Assembly: GCF_023898315.1 (NCBI RefSeq)
Contig: NC_064619.1
Location: 302,040,150-302,104,149 of the forward strand
Source: Schistocerca nitens
Lineage: Eukaryota > Arthropoda > Insecta > Orthoptera > Acrididae
Length of the DNA: 64,000 nucleotides
Direction of reading: 5' to 3'
Made by a program: the position numbers and the translations under genes. Position 1 is the first letter of the stretch. Each line of letters begins with the position of its first letter. Under the pieces are notes generated by a model, which was not told where the DNA came from, ran no database searches, and saw only the letters and a list, made by a program, of their open reading frames with translations. This document shows positions 11,611-21,377 of the stretch, in pieces.

Positions 11611-11724
11611 GAAAACAGAACAACAGAACATCGAAAGTCAATGAATAGAAACAAAATCAAAGAATAAAGCAGAAGTCAGTAATATACATTGCAGCACATA
11701 ATGACATCGCCTTTTCTCATCACG
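11611..11724. repeat. Diverged dispersed repeat, copy 2
   Basis: It aligns with 2767-2877 in the same orientation, with clear homology and several indels. It lies upstream (in minus-strand sense) of Gypsy A gag, while copy 1 lies downstream of Gypsy B integrase. That placement would suit LTR remnants of one Gypsy family, though neither termini nor target duplications were found. Confidence 0.5.
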
Positions 11725-12074
11725 TTTCAGGAGACTGTCATACTGATGAACAAGCTGTAGATATGTTCGTTTCCCTTCGTGTATATTAAGCAATTTTGAC
11801 TGAAAAGAGATGTAGAAAAAGAAGAGTGTGCAGCATAACGTGGTTCCATAGGTGAGCAGTTCGTTGGGCAAACGTGGCGAGAGCAGTAACACTGCTGGTT
11901 GTGGATGGACCATAAATGAGCTGTGGGGGGAATGGCGAGCGCTTGAGCGGAAGTGCCATTCTAAACTGAAGCTACGCTCATATTTTTTGTAAATATTATG
12001 TACTGTGACTCCACGCCTGCACTTACATGGTGACCATCCAAAAACATCTACTAAAACCTTTGCTTTGTTTAATA

Positions 12075-13500
12075 TACACTCCTGGAAATGGAAAAAAGAA
12101 CACATTGACACCGGTGTGTCAGACCCACCATACTTGCTCCGGACACTGCGAGAGGGCTGTACAAGCAATGATCACACGCACGGCACAGCGGACACATCAG
12201 GAACCGCGGTGTTGGCCGTCGAATGGCGCTAGCTGCGCAGCATTTGTGCACCGCCGCCGTCAGTGTCAGCCAGTTTGCCGTGGCATACGGAGCTCCATCG
12301 CAGTCTTTAACACTGGTAGCATGCCGCGACAGCGTGGACGTGAACCGTATGTGCAGTTGACGGACTTTGAGCGAGGGCGTATAGTGGGCATGCGGGAGGC
12401 CGGGTGGACGTACCGCCGAATTGCTCAACACGTGGGGCGTGAGGTCTCCACAGTACATCGATGTTGTCGCCAGTGGTCGGCGGAAGGTGCACGTGCCCGT
12501 CGACCTGGGACCGGACCGCAGCGACGCACGGATGCACACCAAGACCGTAGGATCCTACGCAGTGCCGTAGGGGACCGCACCGCCACTTCCCAGCAAATTA
12601 GGGACACTGTTGCTCCTGGGGTATCGGCGAGGACCATTCGCAACCGTCTCCATGAAGCTGGGCTACGGTCCCGCACACCGTTAGGCCGTCTTCCGCTCAC
12701 GCCCCAACATCGTGCAGCCCGCCTCCAGTGGTGTCGCGACAGGCGTGAATGGAGGGACGAATGGAGACGTGTCGTCTTCAGCGATGAGAGTCGCTTCTGC
12801 CTTGGTGCCAATGATGATCGTATGCGTGTTTGGCGCCGTGCAGGTGAGCGCCACAATCAGGACTGCATACGACCGAGGCACACAGGGCCAACACCCGGCA
12901 TCATGGTGTGGGGAGCGATCTCCTACACTGGCCGTACACCACTGGTGATCGTCGAGGGGACACTGAATAGTGCACGGTACATCCAAACCGTCATCGAACC
13001 CATCGTTCTACCATTCCTAGACCGGCAAGGGAACTTGCTGTTCCAACAGGACAATGCACGTCCGCATGTATCCCGTGCCACCCAACGTGCTCTAGAAGGT
13101 GTAAGTCAACTACCCTGGCCAGCAAGATCTCCGGATCTGTCCCCCATTGAGCATGTTTGGGACTGGATGAAGCGTCGTCTCACGTGGTCTGCACGTCCAG
13201 CACGAACGCTGGTCCAACTGAGGCTCCAGGTGGAAATGGCATGGCAAGCCGTTCCACAGGACTACATCCAGCATCTCTACGATCGTCTCCATGGGAGAAT
13301 AGCAGCCTGCATTGCTGCGAAAGGTGGATATACACTGTACTAGTGCCGACATTGTGCATGCTCTGTTGCCTGTGTCTATGTGCCTGTGGTTCTGTCAGTG
13401 TGATCATGTGATGTATCTCACCCCAGGAATGTGTCAATAAAGTTTCCCCTTCCTGGGACAATGAATTCACGGTGTTCTTATTTCAATTTCCAGGAGTGTA
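12075..13500 (+). mobile_element. Tc1-like DNA transposon, apparently intact
   Basis: The termini are inverted repeats of about 28 bp: left TACACTCCTGGAAATGGAAA, right ending TTTCCAGGAGTGTA, with few mismatches. TA dinucleotides flank both ends (12073-12074 and 13501-13502), the standard Tc1/mariner target duplication. The element is about 1.43 kb and contains one uninterrupted transposase frame followed by AATAAA at 13436. It is GC-richer than its surroundings, which fits a younger insertion. Confidence 0.95.
12321..13343 (+). CDS. Tc1-family transposase, 340 aa
   Basis: This cut-and-paste transposase acts on the element's own inverted repeats. The ATG at 12321 (MPRQRGREPYVQLTDFERGR) was chosen because N-terminal homology starts there, although the frame is open upstream to 12027. 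Residues 10-60 form the first helix-turn-helix (TYRRIAQHVGREVSTVHRCC). Residues 65-120 form the second DNA-binding helix set. Then comes the DDE domain: first Asp in VVFSDESRF, second in FQQDNARPHVSR, Glu in SPDLSPIEHVWDWMKRRL. By direct codon count only 32 residues separate the second Asp and the Glu, against the usual 34. No stop or frameshift is seen, and the length matches the family (about 340 aa), so activity is possible. Confidence 0.95.
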   Translation: MPRQRGREPYVQLTDFERGRIVGMREAGWTYRRIAQHVGREVSTVHRCCRQWSAEGARARRPGTGPQRRTDAHQDRRILRSAVGDRTATSQQIRDTVAPGVSARTIRNRLHEAGLRSRTPLGRLPLTPQHRAARLQWCRDRREWRDEWRRVVFSDESRFCLGANDDRMRVWRRAGERHNQDCIRPRHTGPTPGIMVWGAISYTGRTPLVIVEGTLNSARYIQTVIEPIVLPFLDRQGNLLFQQDNARPHVSRATQRALEGVSQLPWPARSPDLSPIEHVWDWMKRRLTWSARPARTLVQLRLQVEMAWQAVPQDYIQHLYDRLHGRIAACIAAKGGYTLY

Positions 13501-14140
13501 TAAAAAAATTCTTCATAAAATGCAACAAAAGCAGTGACTTATTTCCGATTAGCATGTTAACTTTTGTAAGTTTCAGGGAAGTATTATCAGTGGCGAATTT
13601 TGAGTAAAACCTACGTTTCACCTGTTGACATGTTAAAATTTGCTTCTTTTGTCAAAATGCAGCGGAGTTTACATAATGTCACCTTGTAAGCGTGGGATTG
13701 ATCTGAGGTGTACCCTTTACCCTGTGGCTCCTGCAAGATGCAATTTCCACCCCCATACTACTACAGAAGTCAGACAGACGCTCCTAACGTTCTAAAGAGA
13801 AATGCCTGAAAAGCTTTCAGCAATAAATATCTTCTAGAGTTGTCCGTTGTAAGGAAATGACACAAAAATTCACAAAATTTCTTACGTAACTAGTGGGATA
13901 CTTGGGTACTGGAGTAGTGCTAGTTAGTGTAAGAAAAACATGAAACTAACGAAAATTATTATTTATTTTTGCAAAAATTCTGAGGAATAACATTGGCACT
14001 TATAGTTATGAACTTAACACGTTATTTCCAGGTTCTTTTCGGAATGTGAAGCTACCTCTTAAGGATAGGATTCGCTAATGAAATTTCTATACAAAGTTTA
14101 AGATTGTTATTGACTTGGCAGAATGGCTGAGAGCCGCGCC

Positions 14141-14337
14141 GGCTGGAGTGGCCATGCGGTTCTGGGCGCTACAGTCTGGAACCGAGCGACCGCTACAGTC
14201 GCAGGTTCGAATCCTGCCTCGGCCATGGATGTGTGTGATGTCCTTAGGTTAGTTAGGTTTAATTTGTTCTAAGTTCTAGGCGACTAATGACCTCAGAAGT
14301 TGAGTCGCATAGTGCTCAGAGCCATTTGCACCATTTT
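14141..14337 (+). mobile_element. tRNA-derived SINE, copy 3
   Basis: This copy has the tRNA-like head, B box GGTTCGAATCC, body and the GAGCCATTTGCACCATTTT tail. A perfect 13-bp target duplication TGAGAGCCGCGCC lies at 14128-14140 and 14338-14350, marking a recent insertion. It is nested within the segment that interrupts the LTR at 13685-16020. Confidence 0.95.
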
Positions 14338-14527
14338 TGAGAGCCGCGCCTACTCAACTTGAAAATTATCCATTAGAATGTTGCTAGGTACGGTCGAGGC
14401 TGTCGCGTGTGAAATGCAGTGAAGTGTACTGTTGTGGAGAAAATATGGGGCTCGCAAGAGCTGTAGTGCACAATACTGTAAGCTGTGATGACTGCTGTCT
14501 GCACCGCTCGCTGCTGACAAATAAGAT

Positions 14528-15015
14528 TGTTGTGGCGTAACAAGACAGCCACGCCACTCGGAAGTAGCCGAAAGGCACGCGTTAACTCACGCAGGCTAGT
14601 AGATAGGTCTGAAACAGAATACGTAATGAATGCTATAAAGAAAAGTACGTAGCTCCTGGAATACTTAACTTTAATCCATCCTTGTAGTACATCGCTCTTG
14701 AAGATACAAGTGAGACTCTTTAGATACAAGCTATGTAATGCTAATGGCGCCTTGCTAGGTCGTAGCCATTGACTTAGCTGAAGGCTATTCTAACTATCGG
14801 CTCTGCAAATGAGCGAGGCTTCGTCAGTGTGCATCGCTAGCTACTCGTCTGTACAACTGGGGCGAGTGCTAGTAAGTCTCTCGAGACCTGCCGTGTGGTG
14901 GCGCTCGGTCTGCGATCACTGTCAGTGGCGACATGCGGGTCCGACATGTACTAATGGACCGCGGCCGATTTAAAGCTACCACCTAGCAAGTGTGGTGTCT
15001 GGCGGTGACACCACA
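14528..15015 (+). mobile_element. Solo LTR with AAGAT target duplication
   Basis: This 488-bp segment begins TGTTGTGGCG and ends GGTGACACCACA, so it has TG...CA termini. It is flanked by the perfect 5-bp repeat AAGAT (14523-14527 and 15016-15020). A 5-bp duplication is usual for Gypsy-type elements. No internal coding sequence is attached, so this is what remains after LTR-LTR recombination. The right end can form a hairpin (GTGGTGTC ... GACACCAC). I recognise similar LTR sequence as repetitive in locust DNA, but this is from memory. Confidence 0.9.
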
Positions 15016-16022
15016 AAGATTACTCTTGTTCTATCTGGATTGAGCTTCGCCAATCAAACTCTCCCTAAGCCTTGATGAAGTCAAGGACTCCTATTCGCCC
15101 CTAGTCTAACTATTGGCGTGGTACACCGGTCAGATAACCAGTCCACCGCGATCCCACTCAAAAATTCGCTCGCAGGCGTTTAACTATAACTCTGTCCCTT
15201 CATACCGCACAATAAGTGTGGCAGCCAACACAGTGAACAACGCTCAATCGCAAGGACTCAATATAGAGTCGCACTTCGATTCGCTCTCGACAGAGGTGCT
15301 CTCCCAGTGAAGTACTGAGGAGAGACTTGTTCCTCGCTCTTTGAGTACACGTACGAGCGCGCACGCTCTCGTTTCGTGTTCTTGCTCCAAGAGCGTCAAT
15401 GGAACGGCCCCTCTCCATGCCAGACATACAGGGGTATATCTTTCGGTCTCTTCCATTACTCCTTCAGCTCAAGGCGTCCGAAATATTGTCTGCCAATCAG
15501 CATTGCTCTTCTAAAACGGGAGAATGACGTTTCGTTTAAGGTGACCAATCCGGAAATCTGGATTATCGGCGTTTGGCGTTTGCTGTCTCCATGTGAAAAT
15601 CTCTGAAACTGAGTGTTATGTGTAAAGAATGCGTAGGCTGGCCGCTCCCACACAATGTAGCGGAATTTGCTTTTAAGCCAAACATGGGGTCGTCCTTTCA
15701 CTTGGGCAAACGCTGTCTGCTCTACGGGTGGTCACCAGCCGACGTAGATGGGTTCGGACCGGCTTCCTGGCGAGCGGTTGCCTTTCCCAAACTAAAAGCT
15801 CCTGTGACCGTCATGTCTGGAATGTATGTGTGTACGCCAGCCTCGAGTATTTCAACCAGGGTGTGCTTACTTGTTATTTGCATATCGTTTACATGAATTC
15901 ATACAACATTGACTTTATCTTATCGAGCTTGGGTTTGAATGAAGCATCTTGATGTGCGGAATATGATTGTGAGGGCGGAATATGTAAGCAATGAAGGTCA
16001 GGAGACCACGACGTCTTACATA

Positions 16023-16035
16023 CCTCTCTCCTTCT
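16023..16035 (-). promoter_or_regulatory. Polypurine tract next to 3' LTR
   Basis: On the minus strand this reads AGAAGGAGAGAGG and ends three bases before the LTR boundary at 16020. It is the expected primer site for plus-strand DNA synthesis and supports the minus-strand orientation of the element. Confidence 0.7.
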
Positions 16036-18130
16036 GACAAAAAGTTTGTCTGGGGTTTGTCAATACCGAGTAAAACATTGACAAAGTCTGGCAAAAATTG
16101 TTCTTTTAGATTTTCCAATAAACCTTTCTCAGCCATTCTTAACCATTTTTTCTAATGATTTCTTTAGAGCTATTGTTTCTTTTATTTCAATTATACAATT
16201 CATGTTTTGTTGTTAGGTAAATATAGACTTTACAAAGGTTGTTATTCTTTGTCATTGCCAGTACATGTCTCTGTTTTTCTTTTTCATTTTCAAAAATTGT
16301 TTTTACAATATTAATTTTTCTAAACTCGTTAGTGTACATTGTCTCATGTTTTAGTGTGGTTATATCTCTTCTTTAGTTAAGCTTTGCGTGAATGTTTCAC
16401 AAAAGCTCTGTTGTGTTACTTTGTTTTATTTATTTAGGCAATATCTTTTTCTTTATGTGTCACTGTTTTTTTTTTGTAAGAATGAAGAAGCGTTTTCTCT
16501 TAATTCTCTCCTTGGTATTAATATTATTACACCAAAAAGGTGTTTTTGAATGTTACTTAAAGAAAAAAATTTCTGCATAAATCCTTTTCTAATTTTGCAT
16601 ATAAAAGAAATAAATAGACTTTCCATGAGTTTGTTAGATTATACAACTATACGAACTAAGTTTCTTTACAAAATGTTTTAAGGTATCTATAAATTATGGA
16701 CTTTACATACATAATAAAAATAATTACTTTTACAAAAAAGGAAAAAATTATTTTTACAAATATATCATTTTCTTAACTCTACATTTTTATTTTATTAGTT
16801 TTTTTTGTTTTTGTTTTGTGCTGCGTCAGTTTCTGTGCTCGACAATCCCCACTGAAATCCTGGAAGGCGTCGACTCATTTGTATGGGTGTCACAAATCAT
16901 GTGAGAAGCACTATAGCATGCGATGCTGGATCTTACTGTTTGACATTGTCCTCATGGAGTGGTACTCTTAACCGATGGTGGTGACTGTGGTTTATTGCAT
17001 AAATAGTGATGTCTTGGTTCTCCTTTGCTGTCACACCTGGGATGGTATGGCAGTTTGATGATTGTAGTTGACCACCGACGGTCGTCACCCAATATTGTGC
17101 TGTGATGTCTTGGTACTTCACACCTGGTTCGGTATAGAAATTTGATGATGTGGTAGGGAGAATACTGTTCATTTTGCTGAATTTACTTCTAGATAATGTT
17201 GGTTGTTACTACTTAATATTCCGTTTGCCGTTCGCTTGTATTTGTTTGACGATTCAAGGTTTATTCTTGGAGAGGTGATTGCAGTAGTTGCCATGCCTCA
17301 AAGTTCATGGAAAGACGTTTGTAGAAATTTGCTTTGTAGGATAGGAGAGAAAGGTATCTTGCTGTCTTCTGCCCTTCTTCATCTTGCATCTTCTGTTCTT
17401 CTCTTCTTTCTTGCATTCTTCTGTTCTTCTTGGGCTAGGAATATGTGAATTTTAGTGCAGGAGTGATATAGGATTTTGTAGGATCTGACTGCCTTTCCAA
17501 ATGTTACTTGAGGAGTTTGTAGATCTTAGTAATTTTTTGTACCGTCATTGTCATCTTGTCATATTATGATTCTCCCCATGCTCTTCCGTTGTGTAGCATT
17601 GTCGTGACATATGAAATGTCCGTGCTGCGTGTTGTCCTCCTGAAGTCCGATCTGGTTGCAACCTGCATTTCCAGTGTGGCGTTGGTCTTCATGTTGTTGT
17701 TATTGCCCTAAGTGCTTTCTCAACATGTCTGTACCCTCTCCATCGCTGTCTCGAAGGATCTGGTGTTAAGGGAGCTGGTGATTGGTGTTGGTGGCGATGT
17801 CCCTCTGATGCATAGAAATATTTACAATTTTTTGTTTTACATATATTTTTTATTTACAAAAAACTCTGATTTTATATAATGCTAGAATTTTCTGATAATG
17901 GCAAAAATTATTGTATATATATGATTTCTTTTCTTTATTCTAATTATGTCCTACAATTTCTTCATTCTTTTAATTGTTGTGTACCATTTATTGTTTGTGT
18001 GCATGTTGTAGTGTACTTGATACTACAAGAGATTGTTAGTGTGTATTGTGTCTCTTTTTCTTTTAATTAATGTGTTATTTTGTTGATCTATTAATTTAAC
18101 TTTTATTTGGTGGTTAGTATAAGATAGGGT
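16036..18130 (-). other. AT-rich internal region lacking pol
   Basis: This is about 2.1 kb between the end of gag and the polypurine tract, where a pol gene would be expected. Only short open frames occur and no RT, protease or integrase motif is visible. It contains a pair of diverged direct repeats (around 17006-17070 and 17100-17160, sharing GATGTCTTGGT and TTTGATGAT) and a CT-rich stretch near 17370-17435 with two copies of a CTTGCAT(C)TTCTG unit. Confidence 0.6.
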
Positions 18131-18206
18131 GGACGTTAGTTTGCCTAACCTCTCCCGCGTCTTTCACGTAAATCTTTACGTTTTGCAGTATTCGGTGGCC
18201 TAACTT

Positions 18207-20231
18207 CTACGTCTGGTTTCTCTTTGCTGTGTTGTTCTTCTCTCTGTGGACCATAATTTCCTCGGTAATTATTCGCGCCCTGGTCTCGCTAGTTGCTGTT
18301 TCTAACATCGTGACCTCTTTCAAAGTAACCTTGACCGTTGGTATTTTGATTCCTAAACCCATATCCGCCACTGTATGATTGTGATTGTCCATTACCATTC
18401 CTATTTCGTGACCAATTATTCTGGTTAACTTTTCTATGCCAATTATCTCCATTGTGCCACTGTCCTTGTCTGTTAAATTGCCTGAAATTATTGGTGTTAG
18501 GATTACGATTATTATTATTATTGGAATATTTGTTCCTAGTCCTCTCCTTTTGCTGTTCCCTTTCCTTTCTTTTTTTTTCACCTCGTCTTCTTTAAACATA
18601 AATTCAAGTTCCCTTAGGACCTCTTTGAATTCTTCGTTATTTTCATTTTTTCCTACTGTCGCCTGTTGATACTTTACGGGTAATTTCATTCTACACAGAC
18701 GTATCAGCTCTCCGTTACTGTATGGTTTGTCTAGGCATTGATTCTTTTTGTCCATTGTATCAAAGAATTTTACCACGCTTTTCTCTCCTGAGTTTTCATA
18801 TGGTGTCATCTGAAGTAACTCGTATTTAAGTTTAATTTGCACCTCTTTAGACCAATATCTTTCGAGAAATGCTGTTCTGAACTGTAGGTAAGACGTACAG
18901 GTAGCCGCGATCTTTTGCATCACCTCTGCTACTGTCTCTGACATGTGTGCACAAATGAAGTCATGTTTGTGAGCTACGCTCCAGTGGCTTGGTAAGCCTA
19001 CTTGAAACTGATCGATGAATGTGCGTGCATGCAAGCTACCGGCTTCTTCCTTGAAATGTTGAAATTTTCTAACTGTAAGTAAGTGGTCTGTATTGTATCT
19101 AATCATAAATCCGGTTTGTGGCTGATTCATGGACTCAAATAATCTGTCACTGCTTGTGTCGTCGTGTTTATTCTCTGGTAATCTACTGCCTGTCTGCCTA
19201 TTCTCAATTTCCTTACTCATATCCACCTCATATCGTACCATTGGTGAACAAAAGTGTTGTTCGTGTGTTTCTACTCTCGTCGTTCGCGGTATAGTACCTG
19301 TGCTGCTATTATGTCGTGTCGTTGGATTTACTGGTTCAGTTGCCCGTCTTTCGATTGGTATCGGCTGAATGTATGTGTTCCGTTTTTCTAGATACTGTGC
19401 CTGGTCCTGTGGCATGTCATATATTACTTTAATCGGGGTTTTCTGTTTCGATTTCTGCGTGAGTGTTACGTCTAGCCTTGGTTCTACTTTATTAGGCGGC
19501 GCGTGTTCGTGTACTGAATTAATGCTTGACGTGTCAGTGGCTTCGCTGCAGGTGTAATCGGTCTCGATCTTTTCTTCGATAGTTTGTATCAACTCTGTTG
19601 GAAGCTTTTCAAACTGATCTTTGTTTTTAAGTTCTATTTTATTGATCAGCTGATAATATTTTTTCAGTGCAACCTTTGCGACCTTGCTTTGAATTGCTTG
19701 TTCTTCCGAAATTTGTATTGCTGTTCGAGTGGCTTTTTTCGTAAAACGTTCCATCTTTTTGTCAACGTTTACGATGTACAATTGGACCTTGTCCACGTCA
19801 GTGCGTAATTGCTGCTGAGCTTGTGTTAGTACCTGAATTCTTTCTCTAGATTCTTTCGCGTCTGTGTTTATCTGAGTGATCTGACTATCAATTCTGGCGA
19901 TCCCTTCTTCCATCTGGATTTTAACCTGTTGGATCTGTGTCTTAATCTCTCGTCTCAAGTTCTGATTGTTCTGTTTCAATTCCTGATTATCCTGTTTCAT
20001 TTCCTGATGCTGTTTTGTCATCTGTGTATTCTGTTTCGTTATCTGTGTATTAATATCCTGATTCTGTTTCGTCATACTAGCGTTCATTTTTTGTAACATC
20101 TCCATGAACGCGTCCTGCCCTGTAACACTACCTTCTGCTGAACTATGTATTCTCGATATATTGTTTTCTACTCGGTCAGTTACATTGTTGACTGGGCTCT
20201 GCTGTGGCGTTTCTAAGTTTGATAACTGCAA
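18207..20231 (-). CDS. Retrotransposon Gag-like protein, 674 aa
   Basis: This long open minus-strand frame begins MQLSNLETPQQSP. Residues about 45-190 are very rich in Gln, Lys and Glu with repeated TKQN/MKQ units and look coiled-coil. Residues about 385-520 look like a retroelement capsid: ARTFIDQFQVGLP, an SYLQFRTAFLERYWS block, then ELLQMTPYENSGEKSV and LCRMKLPVKYQ. Near residue 575 the frame turns into an IPIIIIIVIL run. The neighbouring frame there gives an Asn/Gly/Arg-rich nucleic-acid-binding-like tail (QFNRQGQWHNGDNW), so a frameshift around 18530-18600 is likely. Upstream, similar frame continues beyond the ATG (20257-20960), so 20231 may not be the original start. The product would form the particle that packages element RNA. 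Confidence 0.8.
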   Translation of the reverse strand: MQLSNLETPQQSPVNNVTDRVENNISRIHSSAEGSVTGQDAFMEMLQKMNASMTKQNQDINTQITKQNTQMTKQHQEMKQDNQELKQNNQNLRREIKTQIQQVKIQMEEGIARIDSQITQINTDAKESRERIQVLTQAQQQLRTDVDKVQLYIVNVDKKMERFTKKATRTAIQISEEQAIQSKVAKVALKKYYQLINKIELKNKDQFEKLPTELIQTIEEKIETDYTCSEATDTSSINSVHEHAPPNKVEPRLDVTLTQKSKQKTPIKVIYDMPQDQAQYLEKRNTYIQPIPIERRATEPVNPTTRHNSSTGTIPRTTRVETHEQHFCSPMVRYEVDMSKEIENRQTGSRLPENKHDDTSSDRLFESMNQPQTGFMIRYNTDHLLTVRKFQHFKEEAGSLHARTFIDQFQVGLPSHWSVAHKHDFICAHMSETVAEVMQKIAATCTSYLQFRTAFLERYWSKEVQIKLKYELLQMTPYENSGEKSVVKFFDTMDKKNQCLDKPYSNGELIRLCRMKLPVKYQQATVGKNENNEEFKEVLRELEFMFKEDEVKKKERKGNSKRRGLGTNIPIIIIIVILTPIISGNLTDKDSGTMEIIGIEKLTRIIGHEIGMVMDNHNHTVADMGLGIKIPTVKVTLKEVTMLETATSETRARIITEEIMVHREKNNTAKRNQT

Positions 20232-20256
20232 TAACCCGTGCTATCTGTGTTGAGGA

Positions 20257-20960
20257 CTAGTTGCGTTTGTCAATTGAACCATTACGTGGCGCAAACAACT
20301 CCACATTCTGCCCTCTCTGTTGTGTATGTCTTGTGTTTGCAGGTACATTTCCGTCTGTTACGGAACCTTTTCGTGGCGCTCGTAACTCCGCAAAATTTTG
20401 TGTCTGCTGTTGGCGCATGTTTAGAATGTGTACGATAGGTTCGACGTATTCTAAATGTTCCCCCTCTTCCTCAATGTCTACTTCTCTTTGAACGTTAGCT
20501 AACTGCCGGTTCATTGACTGTATTGACACGCATTCTGTCCCTGAATATGCGGTCGCAGGTTCGATTCCTGCCTTGGGCATGGATGTGTGTGATGTCCTTA
20601 GGTTAGTTAGGTTTAAGTAGTTCTAAGTTCTAGGGGACTGATGACCACAGATGTTAAGTCCCATAGTGCTCAGAGCCAGCCCTGAATATGCGGCAAACAA
20701 ACGCGTTTCCTGTGCTCGTTTCGCTTCTAATCTTTGCAATTTCCTACGTGGGCTGTCTATTTCTGCCTCAGAATGTGCCCTACCTGGAATTTCATATTCT
20801 GGAAATTCGATGTTCTCGTCCCTTCGATTCCCATCTGTCTCAATTTTATCTCAGTCTAACTGAGCCTGCTGATTCTGCAGTTCCCCGACTGTCCTATTCT
20901 CTGATTCACCGTCTGCCCTATTCTCAGGTTCACCTTCTGTCCTATTCTCAATAAGCTCGA
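20257..20960 (-). pseudogene. Upstream Gag region, interrupted by SINE
   Basis: Minus-strand reading shows charged, Gag-like sequence on both sides of the truncated SINE at 20553-20679. Before the SINE come EFPEYEIPGRAHSEAE and SPRRKLQRLEAKRAQE. After it come MNRQLANVQREVDIEEEGEH and MRQQQTQNFAELRAPRKGSV. A repeated RAPRKGS / FAPRNGS motif is visible. The SINE, a stop near 20860 and a frame change near 20240-20260 separate it from the main gag frame. It is probably the original N-terminal part or a leader ORF. Confidence 0.6.
20553..20679 (+). mobile_element. 5'-truncated tRNA-derived SINE, copy 4
   Basis: Only the B-box end of the head (GGTTCGATTCC), the body and part of the tail (to CAGAGCCA) are present. 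A perfect 14-bp target duplication CCCTGAATATGCGG at 20539-20552 and 20680-20693 shows the truncation occurred at insertion. It interrupts the gag leader of the LTR element, so it is younger than that element. Confidence 0.95.
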
Positions 20961-21354
20961 CTTCTCGGCTAATGTTCTGTCTGCTCTGCTACAGTCTCCA
21001 ATCTCCACCTGTGCGCTTGCAAAGGGAGAAAAATGTTATTTCTTAATTCTAACTTACATGATGCTGCATCACAGTGCGTCTCTGTATCACTCTGCATCTG
21101 TACCTATCACCTGAAATTCCTATGCCCTAACAGCTACAAAAAAATCGTAAAAAGATGCAAAATTTTCCAACACAATAACACACGCCCTTTTCCCTACAAT
21201 TCTGCTTTCTTTACTACTTGTATCTATTCTGATCTCAATCTTTGCAAATTGCTATTTAACACATAAAGAAAGTTCTTCAAAGTGCTACTGCTGCGACCTG
21301 CCGTACCTAACTATCCTGACACTTTCCTATCCTGGTAGCTTGCCTATTTTACCT

Positions 21355-21372
21355 ATCCTGGCAGGGTCGCCA
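21355..21372 (-). promoter_or_regulatory. Primer-binding site of LTR element
   Basis: Minus strand reads TGGCGACCCTGCCAGGAT, starting five bases inside the 5' LTR end at 21378. The TGGCGACC start is typical of tRNA-primed reverse transcription sites in insect LTR elements, although the exact tRNA cannot be named here. It confirms the orientation. Confidence 0.7.
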
Positions 21373-21377
21373 TTTTC

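Larger units (their letters stand above)
13685..16020 (-). repeat. 3' LTR, interrupted
   Basis: Positions 13685-13790 match the first part of the other LTR (TGTAAGCGTGGGATTGATCT against TGTGAGTGTGG...). Positions 15577-16020 match the rest nearly base for base and end at GTCTTACA. The roughly 1.8 kb between (13791-15576) is absent from the other LTR. It contains a SINE and a solo LTR, leaving about 1.1 kb unexplained. Either a further insertion occurred here, or the other LTR lost an internal segment. No clear target duplication was found at 13790/15577. Confidence 0.8.

Noticed and set aside
11638-12168. 176-codon minus-strand frame
   Set aside because: No domain, overlaps the end of the Tc1 element and a dispersed repeat. 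Probably chance or decayed retroelement sequence.
12425-12856. Long antisense and shifted frames over the Tc1 transposase
   Set aside because: Shadows caused by the GC-rich transposase gene. The sense frame has all catalytic motifs.
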